NCBI RefSeq assembly: GCF_017873235.1
Contig: NZ_JAGGJZ010000006.1
Span: forward strand, 109,004 to 173,003
Source of the DNA: Clostridium moniliforme
GTDB taxonomy: Bacteria > Bacillota > Clostridia > Clostridiales > Clostridiaceae
Reading direction: 5' to 3'
DNA: 64,000 bases
A program made the translations under genes and the position numbers. The notes beneath the pieces are model-generated. The model was not told where the DNA came from. It saw only the letters and a list, made by a program, of their open reading frames with translations, and ran no database searches. Positions 29,721 through 39,157 of this stretch are shown here, one piece after another (the first letter of the stretch is position 1; each line of letters starts with the position of its first letter).

Positions 29721-30986
29721 TTAACTATTTTTAAGTTTATCTAGTATTTCATTAATTTTCTTTTTTGTTAAATCTACTTTTTTCTTTTCATTTATAGTTC
29801 TTGGAACAAGGAGAAAACCTGGATTTTTACCTTTACCTAATTGAATATTTTTTCTTTCTCCTTTTAAGCTTTCTATTTCAAGTTGAACATTAATATCATT
29901 ATTCATTAATGCTTCATATACATCTTTTTCGCTTTCAATATATTTTCCTCTAATAGAAGTTATTCTATCTCCTGCTCTTATCCCTGCTATATATGATTTA
30001 GATAAAGGAATAACTTCTAAAACAGAAATTCCTCTATCATCACTATAAAACATAGGTTTCTTTTTATCTTCTATTTTCTTAGAGAACCTTGTAATCACTT
30101 CATAAATTAATGGAACCATAATTACAACGAATATTTTACCTGCTAGTCCAGTTTCTGTAACAAATGAAATTAAACAACACAAAACTCCATATAATACCAT
30201 ATATATTCCAGAACTCAAAGTTTTCATTTTCTTTGTTTTAGTAAAAGTAATAGAAGAATAATTAACTACAGAAAAATATGGTACCATAATTAATGTTCCT
30301 GTTGCTATTAACTGAAGAACTTTATTATTAGATATTATAGGCCACCAATTTGGATAGATTGTGTTTTCTATTAATCCATTTGAATTTATTCCATTTAATA
30401 ATAAAATAAAAAGTGCAATTGGCATTATCCAAGATCTATTTAACATATATCCACCTATTACTCTTCCATTATTTTTAGAAAATATAGGTATACTTCCTCT
30501 ACTTCCATCAAACATTATTAGAAATCCTTGAATTATATAAATTACTCCAACTAAAATAACTAATTCTCTTATATCAAGTTTTAAAAGATTATTCTTAGTT
30601 CCAAAAATATTAAGATAAGTTACAATTATACTTAAACCTCCAATAATTCCACCTAAATAAGCAATATTAATTATTTTTTTATTAGAAAAAATAATTAATA
30701 TTGATAACAAGAACAACATTTCAATTCCAGAATTTTCTTTAAATACAATTCCTAACACACTAAGAATTACGCTTATTATAGTTCCACTAATTATCCCTAA
30801 TGTTATTTGTGATAATGTAAGTTCTAGGGGAGAGTTAATACTCTCCCCTAGAATCATTTTCTGCATTAAAGTAATTTTTCTATTTTTTGAATAAAATATT
30901 ATCCCAATAATAATTAAAACTAATAATAAAGAAGGTGAAATAAATATATATGATACTGATTTTAAGGTATTTAAAATTAAATCCAT
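29721..30986 (-). CDS. PDZ-domain multi-pass membrane protein, MinJ-like
   Basis: A 421-residue protein: about eight membrane helices (residues 1-290), then a cytoplasmic C-terminal PDZ domain (VIPLSKSYIAGIRAGDRITSI, about 325-385). In Bacillus the gene between ctpB and uvrB codes for MinJ, the bridge between DivIVA and MinCD; layout and synteny match, sequence identity is not checked. It begins 27 bp after the ctp gene. The coding region contains an unusual perfect 14-bp inverted repeat at 30822-30853. Confidence 0.75.
   Translation of the reverse strand: MDLILNTLKSVSYIFISPSLLLVLIIIGIIFYSKNRKITLMQKMILGESINSPLELTLSQITLGIISGTIISVILSVLGIVFKENSGIEMLFLLSILIIFSNKKIINIAYLGGIIGGLSIIVTYLNIFGTKNNLLKLDIRELVILVGVIYIIQGFLIMFDGSRGSIPIFSKNNGRVIGGYMLNRSWIMPIALFILLLNGINSNGLIENTIYPNWWPIISNNKVLQLIATGTLIMVPYFSVVNYSSITFTKTKKMKTLSSGIYMVLYGVLCCLISFVTETGLAGKIFVVIMVPLIYEVITRFSKKIEDKKKPMFYSDDRGISVLEVIPLSKSYIAGIRAGDRITSIRGKYIESEKDVYEALMNNDINVQLEIESLKGERKNIQLGKGKNPGFLLVPRTINEKKKVDLTKKKINEILDKLKNS
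30822..30853. repeat. Perfect 14-bp inverted repeat inside the MinJ-like gene
   Basis: Arms TTCTAGGGGAGAGT and its exact complement, 4-base loop TAAT, unusually G/C-rich for this DNA. It lies wholly in frame (reads ILGESINSPLEL). No T-run follows on either strand. Confidence 0.85.
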
Positions 30987-31013
30987 ACTGTCTCCTAAAT
31001 TACATATTTTTAT

Positions 31014-32246
31014 TTATTTTTTATTTATAACCTCTAAAGCTTTATTTACCTGAACATCATTTTTTATATTATAAGGTTTCTCTAAAAAGTCTTTAGGTAA
31101 ATTTACTATTATATTAGGTTTAATTCCCTTATGATTAATATTTTCTCCATCTGGAGTATAATATTTTGATACAGTAACCTTTAATGCACTTCCATCTTTA
31201 AATTCAACTGGTGCTTGAACTATACCTTTTCCAAATGTATTAGTTCCTATTATAGTTGGTACTTTATAATCTCTTAAAGCTCCAGTAACAACTTCAGATG
31301 CACTTGCACTTCCTCCATTAACAAGAACTACTAAAGGCATTCCTTCAGCAATTCCACCTTTTGAAACCTCTTCTGCTCTATTGTTATATTTATCTACTGT
31401 ATATGTTATTATCTTTCCTTTAGGAATGAATTGTGATGCAACACCTACAGCTTCTGATAGATATCCACCTGGATTACCTCTTAAATCCAATATCATTTTC
31501 TTCATTCCTTTAGCCTTTAACTTTTCTATTTCACTTTTAAAGTCTTTAGTAACTCCTGCATTAAATGATGCTATTTGAATATATCCAACATTATTCTCTA
31601 ACATTTTCCCAGCAACAGAATCTGTTTTTATAACATCCCTCATAACTTTAACATCAAAAGGCTTCTCTCCCTTTCTTTGAATTGTTAATGTTATTTCTTC
31701 TTTCTTTTTGCCTTTAATTAAAGATGTTACCTTCTCTACATTTCCAGAAACTTTTTTGCCATTTACTGCAAGGATAACATCATTACTCTTTAATCCTGCC
31801 TTTGCAGCTGGTGATCCATCTATAGGTGCTATTATAGTTACTTTTCCATCTTTAACTCCAACAAAAACTCCAATTCCCATGTATTCTCCAGAATTTTGTT
31901 CATTAAACTTTTTATATTCATCAGTGCTCATATATACTGTATATGGATCTCCTAATGAATTTACCATACCTTTAATAGCTCCCTGTAATAATTTATTATC
32001 ATTTATTTCACCATCGTAATTTTTAATTAAAGCTTTCCTAACTTCAAAAAGTTCTTGATATTTACTTATATCATCAAAATCTTTAAAAGTATTTTCAACT
32101 TTTGCATTAGCATTTGGAAGAACAATTCCTTTAGTTGCTGCAAAATTTCCTAAATAAAAGCTTCCAAAACATAAAATCACAACTAAAATTGCTCCTATTA
32201 TTCCATAATAGACTCTCTTATTTTTATTATCGCCATACGGTTTCAT
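31014..32246 (-). CDS. ctpB: C-terminal processing peptidase (S41, PDZ)
   Basis: Membrane-anchored serine protease acting outside the membrane. The 410 residues comprise an N-terminal membrane helix, a PDZ domain (about 110-200) and the S41 protease domain. The catalytic Ser315 lies in NGGSASASE and Lys340 in NTFGKG. I chose the ATG at 32246, preceded by AAAGGATG; a GTG 11 codons earlier is possible but less well placed. In Bacillus CtpB cleaves SpoIVFA in the sporulation sigma-K checkpoint. Whether this is that orthologue or a general CtpA is an inference from its ftsX/MinJ neighbours. Confidence 0.88.
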   Translation of the reverse strand: MKPYGDNKNKRVYYGIIGAILVVILCFGSFYLGNFAATKGIVLPNANAKVENTFKDFDDISKYQELFEVRKALIKNYDGEINDNKLLQGAIKGMVNSLGDPYTVYMSTDEYKKFNEQNSGEYMGIGVFVGVKDGKVTIIAPIDGSPAAKAGLKSNDVILAVNGKKVSGNVEKVTSLIKGKKKEEITLTIQRKGEKPFDVKVMRDVIKTDSVAGKMLENNVGYIQIASFNAGVTKDFKSEIEKLKAKGMKKMILDLRGNPGGYLSEAVGVASQFIPKGKIITYTVDKYNNRAEEVSKGGIAEGMPLVVLVNGGSASASEVVTGALRDYKVPTIIGTNTFGKGIVQAPVEFKDGSALKVTVSKYYTPDGENINHKGIKPNIIVNLPKDFLEKPYNIKNDVQVNKALEVINKK

Positions 32247-32323
32247 TAGCAAAACATCCTTTCTAAAACTCTCGCTCACCTCTAATTTTATAATAATATT
32301 ATACTTTTTTTCTATATTAAACT

Positions 32324-32355
32324 AAACTCAGTAGGAATACAATCCTACTGAGTTT
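32324..32355 (-). terminator. Hairpin between ftsX and ctp
   Basis: Perfect 13-pair stem AAACTCAGTAGGA/TCCTACTGAGTTT with a 6-base loop. Only a broken T-run follows on the minus strand, so termination may be partial. Confidence 0.7.
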
Positions 32356-32390
32356 CAGTTTTAAATATATTTTATTCACTTTTAAAAATT

Positions 32391-33284
32391 TTATACTACT
32401 AAAAATTTTCTTAAAGCTGCATAACTTGCAACTCCACCTACTACTAATCCACCTAAAGCAAAGTATAACAATAATGATGTTCCTACATAGCTTAAAGGAA
32501 CTAATGATATTAATAGTAACTTTCCTGATATCCAAGTAATGAAACCTTTATAAGCAATAAATATTAATAGTACTGATAATAATGATCCAACGAGCCCTAT
32601 TATCATACCTTCAATTATAAATGGCCATCTAATAAACCAGTCTGTTGCACCAACAAACTTCATTATTCCAACTTCTCTTCTTCTTGAATATACTGTTAAT
32701 TTAGTTGTATTCATTATTAAGAATACTGCAACACCAACTAGTATTATAAATAATACTAATCCTACTCCCTTGATAGCATTTACTACCTTTGTTATTGTGT
32801 TTATAAGATCTTGTTGATTTCCTATACTTTCAACTCCAGGTAAATTTTTAACCCCTTCTGTTACTGATTTTGCATAGCTAGGATCACTTAATTTTACAAT
32901 ATATGATGCTGGGAATGGATTTTTATCAAGACTATATCCTTCTAATAATCCTTTATTTTCCTTTGTACTTTCTTGGAAGTTTTTAAACGCATCATCCTTT
33001 GATTCGTATTGAACTTCCTTTACTCCTGGAAGCTCATGTAACTTAATTTCAACTTCTCTTTTTTCTATTAATTTAATATCGTCTTTTAAGAATACTTTAA
33101 GTTCAACTTTTGATTGGACATTATCAAGTGCTAATCCTACGTTCTTTGTCATAAGTAAGAATATACCTAATACGAAGAATGTAATAAGTACTGTAATAAC
33201 TGAAGCAAAACAAATTGTCTTATTTCTTCTTAAACTTTTTAAAGCATCAGAAATAAAATGATTTACCGTATTAATTTTCATCAT
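32391..33284 (-). CDS. ftsX: Cell-division protein FtsX
   Basis: Membrane subunit of the FtsEX complex, which drives wall hydrolases at the division site or in elongation. The 297 residues show the FtsX topology: helix near 20-45, a large extracellular domain (about 50-165), then three C-terminal helices. It overlaps ftsE by 14 bp. The first of two adjacent ATGs is used because AAGGTAGG sits 4-9 bases before it. A CwlO-type target hydrolase lies elsewhere in this window (60-61 kb). Confidence 0.94.
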   Translation of the reverse strand: MMKINTVNHFISDALKSLRRNKTICFASVITVLITFFVLGIFLLMTKNVGLALDNVQSKVELKVFLKDDIKLIEKREVEIKLHELPGVKEVQYESKDDAFKNFQESTKENKGLLEGYSLDKNPFPASYIVKLSDPSYAKSVTEGVKNLPGVESIGNQQDLINTITKVVNAIKGVGLVLFIILVGVAVFLIMNTTKLTVYSRRREVGIMKFVGATDWFIRWPFIIEGMIIGLVGSLLSVLLIFIAYKGFITWISGKLLLISLVPLSYVGTSLLLYFALGGLVVGGVASYAALRKFLVV

Positions 33285-33957
33285 TGTACCTACCTTTCTT
33301 CTCGTCTCTTACAATTTCTCCTTTTTCTATAGCAATAACTCTCTTTTTCATGTCATTAACTATATCTTGAGCATGTGTTGCCATAAGAACAGTTGTTCCA
33401 GCTTTATTTATATCATCTAAAAGTTCCATTATTTCCTTTGATGTTTCAGGGTCTAAGTTTCCTGTAGGCTCATCGGCAATTAAAACTGATGGATTATTAA
33501 CTATAGCCCTTGCCAAAGAAACTCTTTGTTGTTCTCCTCCTGACAGCTCATGAGGAAACATTTTGTACTTATGTGATAATCCAACTAGAGATAATACCAT
33601 TGGTACCCTTCTTCTTATTTCTTTTGGAGTAGCCTCAACTACCTTCATAGCAAAAGCTACATTTTCATAAACATTTAAACTTGGTATTAATCTAAAGTCT
33701 TGAAAAACCATTCCTATTTTTCTTCTATAGTATGGTGTTTGCTTTCTTGTTATTTCTGCTAAATCTTTACCTGAAACAATTAAATGCCCTGATGTAGGTT
33801 CAACTTCCTTTAATATCATTTTTATAAAAGTTGATTTACCAGCTCCTGATGGTCCAACTAAAAATACGAAATCTCCTGCTTCTATTTCTACATTAACATC
33901 TGAAAGAGCTTTTACATTGTTATCATAAATTTTAGACACATTCTTAAATTCTATCAT
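33271..33957 (-). CDS. ftsE: Cell-division ATP-binding protein FtsE
   Basis: ABC ATPase, 228 residues, partner of FtsX. Walker A GPSGAGKST, signature ELSGGEQQRVSLARA, Walker B VLIADEPTGNLD and the switch His in MATHAQDIV are all present. It overlaps ftsX and is the first gene of the ftsE-ftsX-ctp-MinJ-like run. A TGATATAAT promoter element lies about 65 bp upstream. Confidence 0.96.
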   Translation of the reverse strand: MIEFKNVSKIYDNNVKALSDVNVEIEAGDFVFLVGPSGAGKSTFIKMILKEVEPTSGHLIVSGKDLAEITRKQTPYYRRKIGMVFQDFRLIPSLNVYENVAFAMKVVEATPKEIRRRVPMVLSLVGLSHKYKMFPHELSGGEQQRVSLARAIVNNPSVLIADEPTGNLDPETSKEIMELLDDINKAGTTVLMATHAQDIVNDMKKRVIAIEKGEIVRDEKKGRYNDEN

Positions 33958-34021
33958 TCTCTAAACACTCCTTATAGATTTGGACTCAATTAATAAACCC
34001 CGTCGTCCATTATACAAGGCT

Positions 34022-34030
34022 ATTATATCA
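34022..34030 (-). promoter_or_regulatory. Extended -10 promoter of ftsEX
   Basis: Minus strand TGATATAAT. The predicted leader carries a short TGGAC/GTCCA pairing around a GACGGGG stretch. No good -35. Confidence 0.4.
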
Positions 34031-34125
34031 CATGTATTCGTTCATATAATATAAAATTTTATTAAGTTTTTAATATTATCCTAAAATTCAACAAAATGTT
34101 ATAACTTTTTTTGTAAATTTTTAGG

Positions 34126-34974
34126 CTATATTATTTCTGTAAATCCTTCTCCCAAAACTTCATGAACTTCTCCAACAGTAACGAAGGCTTTTTTATCTAT
34201 ATCTGCAATATGATTTTTTAACTTTATAAATTCATTTCTATTTAAAACTGTATATATAATATAACTATCTTTTTTAGAAAAGCCTCCCATACCTTTAAGG
34301 CATGTGCAACCTCTTGAAAGTTCTTCTAATATGAATTTGCTTATTTTTTCAGTTTCTTCACTTATAATGACTACTTCTTTACATACATTAAATCCTTCTA
34401 TAATCTTATCTATTGTAACCCCTAGTATTATTACACTTAACATTGAATAGAATCCTAAATCTAATCCAAATACATAAGCACCTAGTAAAGTTATTATAAG
34501 ATCTACTATAAGTAGTGACTTTCCAATATCTATATGTAAAAATTTATTCATTAATTTAGCTATAATATCCGTTCCACCTGTAGATGAGTTTTTATTAAAT
34601 ACTAAAGCCATTCCAATAGCAGATATTAATGTTCCAAAAATAGTTGCTATTATTAAATCTGTTGTAATTGCAAATGGACTTAAAAATTTCTCTATAAGCC
34701 ACATAAATATAGACATAGCTATACTTGCATATATTGTTCTTCCTCCAAAATTTCCATCTATAAAAATAAATGCAACAACAAATAAAATTAAATTTATTAT
34801 TAATGTAATTATACCTACCCCAATAATTGGAACAAATTTATTTATTACAATGGCAAGTCCGGTGATCCCACCTGCTGCTAATTTATTTGGTGCAAAAAAA
34901 TATTCCACTGAAATAGCAACTAATATTACTCCAATTGTAATTACAAAATAATCTTTTAATAATTTTTTATTCAT
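34126..34974 (-). CDS. YitT-family membrane protein (copy 1)
   Basis: A 282-residue protein: five or six membrane helices (about 10-175) followed by a soluble C-terminal DUF2179 domain (about 200-282). Recognisable elements are APNKLAAGGITGLAI and NKNSSTGGTDIIAK. The family is widespread in Firmicutes, and its transport function is unproven. It lies 63 bp after a closely similar second copy on the same strand, a tandem duplication. Confidence 0.9.
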   Translation of the reverse strand: MNKKLLKDYFVITIGVILVAISVEYFFAPNKLAAGGITGLAIVINKFVPIIGVGIITLIINLILFVVAFIFIDGNFGGRTIYASIAMSIFMWLIEKFLSPFAITTDLIIATIFGTLISAIGMALVFNKNSSTGGTDIIAKLMNKFLHIDIGKSLLIVDLIITLLGAYVFGLDLGFYSMLSVIILGVTIDKIIEGFNVCKEVVIISEETEKISKFILEELSRGCTCLKGMGGFSKKDSYIIYTVLNRNEFIKLKNHIADIDKKAFVTVGEVHEVLGEGFTEII

Positions 34975-35037
34975 CCGATCACCTCATATTATTTAATTTT
35001 TATTTTATAATAATAACTTATAAATTTTATAAGTTTA

Positions 35038-35883
35038 TTATTCTAGATCCAAAAATCCTTTGCCTAATACATCATATGCATCATTAACTATAACAAAGGC
35101 ATTTGGTTCATTTTCTCTAACAAACCTTCTAACTCTCATAAGCTGTGACCTACTAAGAACACAATATACTACGTCTTTGCTTTCTCCTGTATACCCACCT
35201 TTTCCATTAAAGATAGTACATCCTCTATCTATTTTGTTTATAATATATTCCTTTAAAATATCAGTTTTTTGAGTAAATATAATAACTTGATAACACGTAT
35301 TAAATCCTGATATAACCTTATCTATAACTATACCATTTAGTAATACACAAATACCTGCATAAATACCTTTTTCAATACCAAAAGTAAATGCACTTAAGGT
35401 TACAACAACTATATCTACCATCTGCATACCTTTTCCCATATCAATATGAAAAAACTTATTTAGTATTTTAGCTATTATATCAGTTCCTCCAGTTGAAGCA
35501 TTTTGAGTAAAAACTATTCCAAGTCCAATTCCCAAAAAAGTACTTCCCGCAATAGTAGCAAGCATTGGATTATTAGGAATACCTACAGGTTTAATGAAAG
35601 CTTCTGCAAACCAGTTAATAAATGATAATCCCATAGCGGCATAAATTGTTTTTCCACCAAAGCTTTTTCCTATAACAATAAAAGATAATATAAATAGAAA
35701 TATATTCATAATTCCCATTAGAATACCAAGATTAGCATTCGGTATGTAATGGTTAACAATAAGTGCAATTCCTGTAACTCCACCACCAGTTATGTTATTT
35801 GGTACATAAAAAAATTGAATAGCAATTCCTACTAGCATTATCCCTATAGTTATAATTACATACTCTCTAATTTTCTCTTTCAT
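35038..35883 (-). CDS. YitT-family membrane protein (copy 2)
   Basis: Paralogue of the adjacent gene, 281 residues, same layout: membrane helices with VPNNITGGGVTGIALI and TQNASTGGTDIIAK, then the soluble DUF2179 domain ending in FVIVNDAYDVLGKGF. The divergence between the copies is substantial, so the duplication is old. An AGGAGGGTAAT-like site precedes the ATG. Function unknown. Confidence 0.9.
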   Translation of the reverse strand: MKEKIREYVIITIGIMLVGIAIQFFYVPNNITGGGVTGIALIVNHYIPNANLGILMGIMNIFLFILSFIVIGKSFGGKTIYAAMGLSFINWFAEAFIKPVGIPNNPMLATIAGSTFLGIGLGIVFTQNASTGGTDIIAKILNKFFHIDMGKGMQMVDIVVVTLSAFTFGIEKGIYAGICVLLNGIVIDKVISGFNTCYQVIIFTQKTDILKEYIINKIDRGCTIFNGKGGYTGESKDVVYCVLSRSQLMRVRRFVRENEPNAFVIVNDAYDVLGKGFLDLE

Positions 35884-35929
35884 ATTACCCTCCTAAAATC
35901 ATAAAATTTTACCCCTGTTATTTTTAATC

Positions 35930-35966
35930 ATAAAAATAACAGTATAGTATCCTACTATACTGTTAT
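35930..35966 (-). terminator. Terminator after transketolase
   Basis: Perfect 14-pair stem ATAACAGTATAGTA with a 3-base loop, followed by TTTT on the minus strand. Confidence 0.85.
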
Positions 35967-35991
35967 ATCATATTTGCAATAAATTTTGTTA

Positions 35992-36936
35992 TTATTTTCT
36001 AAAACTCATTGCCTTTTTAGCTTTTTCAGCTATATTTTTAGCAGTTAATCCATAGGCTTCTAATAATTCATTTGGTTTTCCGCTTTCACCGAATTTATCT
36101 AAAACTCCAACCTTTAATACAGGTACTGGATACTCCTCTGTTAAAACTTCTGAAACAGCTGATCCAAGTCCACCTATTACATTGTGTTCTTCAGCAGTAA
36201 CTATAGCACCTGTTTCCTTTGCAGCTTTAACTAAAATTTCTCTATCTATTGGCTTTAAAGTATGTATATTAATTACTCTTGCCTTAATTCCTTCTTTTTC
36301 TAACATATCTGCTGCTTCTAAAGCTACATCAACCATTATTCCTGTAGCTACTAATGTTACATCATTTCCTTCTTTTAAAGTAACACCTTTTCCTAATTCA
36401 AACTTATAAGTTTCTTTATCATTTATAATATTAACAGCTGCTCTTCCAAGTCTTACATAACAAGGTCCATCAAACTCAGCAATAGCTTTTATTACAGCAT
36501 CAGTTTCAACTCCATCACATGGATTTATAACTGTCATATTTGGTATACTTCTCATTAATGATAAATCTTCAATAGCTTGGTGTGATGCACCATCTTCACC
36601 AACTGTTAATCCTGCATGTGTTGCACAAATTTTTACATTTAATTTTGGATAACAAATTGAATTTCTTATTTGTTCAAAAGCTCTTCCTGCTGCAAACATA
36701 GCAAATGTACTTACAAATGGAATTTTTCCACAAGTTGACATACCAGCTGCAACTCCCATCATATTTCCTTCTGCTATTCCCATATTAAAAAATCTTTCAG
36801 GTGCAACAGCTTTAAAATCTGCAGTTTTAGTTGATTTTGAAAGGTCAGCATCTAGTACAACTACATTTTTATTCATTGCTGCTAAATCTTTAAGTGCTTT
36901 TCCATACGCTTCTCTTGTTGCCATTTTATTACTCAT
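35992..36936 (-). CDS. Transketolase, C-terminal subunit
   Basis: Pyrimidine-binding and C-terminal domains of transketolase, 314 residues, acting with the N-terminal subunit gene just upstream to move two-carbon units in the non-oxidative pentose phosphate pathway. Visible: FVSTFAMFAAGRAFEQIRNSI and THAGLTVGEDGASHQ. I start at the ATG at 36936, with GGAGGGG upstream and one base after the partner's stop. A TTG 6 codons earlier would overlap the partner. The split form is common in clostridia and archaea. Confidence 0.93.
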   Translation of the reverse strand: MSNKMATREAYGKALKDLAAMNKNVVVLDADLSKSTKTADFKAVAPERFFNMGIAEGNMMGVAAGMSTCGKIPFVSTFAMFAAGRAFEQIRNSICYPKLNVKICATHAGLTVGEDGASHQAIEDLSLMRSIPNMTVINPCDGVETDAVIKAIAEFDGPCYVRLGRAAVNIINDKETYKFELGKGVTLKEGNDVTLVATGIMVDVALEAADMLEKEGIKARVINIHTLKPIDREILVKAAKETGAIVTAEEHNVIGGLGSAVSEVLTEEYPVPVLKVGVLDKFGESGKPNELLEAYGLTAKNIAEKAKKAMSFRK

Positions 36937-36937
36937 A

Positions 36938-37762
36938 TTATTCTTCCCCTCCAATTTCTTTTAAAGCTTGTTCACATTGCTCTTTATTAGGAGCACTTCC
37001 ATGCCAGCTTGCTTGATTTTCCATAAATGAAACACCTTTTCCTTTTATAGTTTTACAAACAACTGCTGTTGGTTGTCCTTTATGGTTTTTAGCTTTTTCA
37101 ATAGCATCTAAGATTTCATCATAGTTATGTCCATCTATAACTAATACATTCCATCCAAAAGCTTCGAATTTTTTATCTATTGGACAAGGGTTCATTACTG
37201 TTGTAATATCTCCATCTATTTGAAGTCCATTAAAATCTATAAATATTGTTAAATTATCTAATTTATATTGTGCACCTGCCATAGCTGCTTCCCATACTTG
37301 GCCTTCTTCTAATTCTCCATCTCCAAGTACTGAATACACTCTATAATTTTTATTATCAGTCTTTCCTGCAATAGCCATTCCTACAGCTGCTGATACTCCT
37401 TGACCTAATGAACCAGTTGACATATCAACACCTGGTAAATCATTCATATTAGGATGTCCTTGAAGTCTTGATCCAAACTTTCTTAAAGTATGTAATTCTT
37501 TAGGATCAAAAAATCCTCTTCTTGCTAAAACACTATATAATAATGGTGCTGCATGACCTTTTGATAAAACAAATCTATCTCTATCTTCCATCTTAGGATT
37601 TTTTGGATCTATATTCATTTCATTAAAGAATAATGTAGTTACAATATCAGTTGCTGATAATGATCCACCTGGATGTCCTGAAGCTGACTCTGTTAACATT
37701 GATACTATATCTTTTCTTATGATTTTAGCTGTATCCATAAGCTCTTGTTTATTTTTTTTCAT
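36938..37762 (-). CDS. Transketolase, N-terminal subunit
   Basis: Thiamine-diphosphate-binding half, 274 residues, with SGHPGGSLSATDIV, HAAPLLYSVLA and the ThDP/metal motif GDGELEEGQVWEAAMAG. It forms the active heteromer with the downstream C-terminal subunit, to which it is translationally coupled. The pair is a two-gene transcription unit ending at the hairpin near 35.95 kb. Confidence 0.94.
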   Translation of the reverse strand: MKKNKQELMDTAKIIRKDIVSMLTESASGHPGGSLSATDIVTTLFFNEMNIDPKNPKMEDRDRFVLSKGHAAPLLYSVLARRGFFDPKELHTLRKFGSRLQGHPNMNDLPGVDMSTGSLGQGVSAAVGMAIAGKTDNKNYRVYSVLGDGELEEGQVWEAAMAGAQYKLDNLTIFIDFNGLQIDGDITTVMNPCPIDKKFEAFGWNVLVIDGHNYDEILDAIEKAKNHKGQPTAVVCKTIKGKGVSFMENQASWHGSAPNKEQCEQALKEIGGEE

Positions 37763-37984
37763 TTCATATCCTCCCAGTAATTAATTTAACAATTTATAGA
37801 CTTAGTTTGCCGTTATTTACGATTTTTATTTTATCACATATTTCCCTGTTTGTATACATTATAATATATCCTATTTACAAATAGTATTGTGTATTTAACA
37901 ATATAGTATATGCTATATTGAATAGTACATCACTTTTGCTTATTTTAACCAAATTACTACCTATTTAATAAATGTTATAACAAA

Positions 37985-38021
37985 ATAAAAGCTACCCAAA
38001 TGTAAACATTTGCGTAGCTTA
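37985..38021 (-). terminator. Terminator after mazF
   Basis: Stem AAGCTAC-CAAATG/CATTTG-GTAGCTT with a single G-G mismatch, 4-base loop TTTA, then TTTTATTTT on the minus strand. Confidence 0.82.
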
Positions 38022-38045
38022 TTTAAAAACTTTTTTTATTATTTT

Positions 38046-38399
38046 TTAAATTAAATTTAAGCTTATTAATAAAGCTTTGTTTACTTTGTTCATATCTTCA
38101 TCTGTCATATGTCCTATTTTTTCTTTAAGTCTTCTTTTATCTAAAGTTCTAACTTGTTCCAAAAGAACTACTGAATCTCTATTCAATCCATACTCTTCAG
38201 ATGAAATTTCAACATGAGTAGGTAACTTAGCCTTATTAATTTGAGATGTAATAGCCGCAACTATAACTGTAGGGCTATATCTATTTCCTATATCATTTTG
38301 AATTATTATTACAGGTCTGATACCACCTTGCTCCGATCCTATAACCGGACTTAAATCGGCATAAAATATATCGCCTCTTTTTACTACCATAGTCGTCAT
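38046..38399 (-). CDS. mazF: MazF/EndoA mRNA endoribonuclease toxin
   Basis: PemK/MazF toxin, 117 residues from the ATG at 38399. Family signatures: [31 protein letters not shown], then VVAAITSQ and [13 protein letters not shown]. It cuts single-stranded mRNA at short motifs (UACAU in the Bacillus homologue). The open frame extends 9 codons further, but that part overlaps the antitoxin stop; GGAGAGTG lies before the ATG used. It forms an operon with the antitoxin. Confidence 0.93.
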   Translation of the reverse strand: MTTMVVKRGDIFYADLSPVIGSEQGGIRPVIIIQNDIGNRYSPTVIVAAITSQINKAKLPTHVEISSEEYGLNRDSVVLLEQVRTLDKRRLKEKIGHMTDEDMNKVNKALLISLNLI

Positions 38400-38407
38400 A
38401 AGAATTA

Positions 38408-38635
38408 TCACTCTCCGCAAAGCCATGTCTCATAATCATTAACATCATCTAGTTCATGGTCAGTCATAATAGCTAGCTTTAAATTGAGAATAGCCATATC
38501 TTCATATCCTTTTTTCATAAGCCTTTCTCTTTCTTCACTATTTTGTTTATCTATATATACTATTAATTTTTCGCTATTATATTTACAATTATTTTTTTCT
38601 AGATACATTTTTCTTAATTCCTCTTGACATGACAT
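38408..38635 (-). CDS. mazE: MazE/EndoAI-type antitoxin
   Basis: A 75-residue protein in the place of the MazF antitoxin. It has a basic, charged N-terminal half suited to DNA binding and an acidic C-terminal tail ([18 protein letters not shown]) suited to toxin binding. The match to Bacillus EndoAI is by position and pattern, not by a clear motif. Start ATG with AGGAGG. A perfect-spacing promoter lies 42 bp upstream. Confidence 0.8.
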   Translation of the reverse strand: MSCQEELRKMYLEKNNCKYNSEKLIVYIDKQNSEERERLMKKGYEDMAILNLKLAIMTDHELDDVNDYETWLCGE

Positions 38636-39157
38636 GATAATTCCTCCTATTAAAAAAAGAGTCCTATGTATATTTAATTATATATAAAAATATGTCATTA
38701 TGTCAAAGGATTTGTCACATTTGTTTTAATTTGTTCTAACTTGTCTTAAATTATAAATAAATTCCAGTATATACATTCATTTCTTTTATAAACAATATAA
38801 TATTATTTATATATCAATATTAATTAGATTAATAATTTTAAAATATATACTTTGATTTAAATTTTCTAATTAAATGTTAATGCTTGGCTTTATTTTTTAT
38901 TTTAATTTTCTTTATATATTTAAACTCAGTCAATTTCCATTATTGTCATTATTAAATTGTTTCTTTTGTATATTCTCTTATTTTATCTAGTAAATATATA
39001 ACTGATTTACTTTTTCGTATCTATTACTACTTAAATAAAAACCTACTCTAATCTAAAAATATGTATTTTGCAAATTTTACTTTTGTGTTGCAATTTTCTA
39101 AAATATTTCTATTAAATTAATCTAACTGTAATTAATCAACTTAATCACCTCTTAAAT
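38636..39157. other. 522-bp gene-free region between the GerS-like gene and mazEF
   Basis: Very A+T-rich. It holds the mazEF promoter at its left end and, right after the GerS-like stop, a ribosome site (AGAGGTG) leading only into a five-codon frame (TTG ATT AAT TAC AGT TAG). No gene on either strand. In related gene orders (from memory) alanine racemase alr sits here. Confidence 0.7.
38677..38706 (-). promoter_or_regulatory. mazEF promoter
   Basis: Minus strand TTGACA (38701-38706), 18-base spacer, TATAAT (38677-38682), 42 bases before the antitoxin ATG. Confidence 0.75.

Noticed and set aside
31708..32019. Plus-strand 103-codon frame opposite ctp
   Set aside because: Antisense shadow of the PDZ region with no ribosome site.
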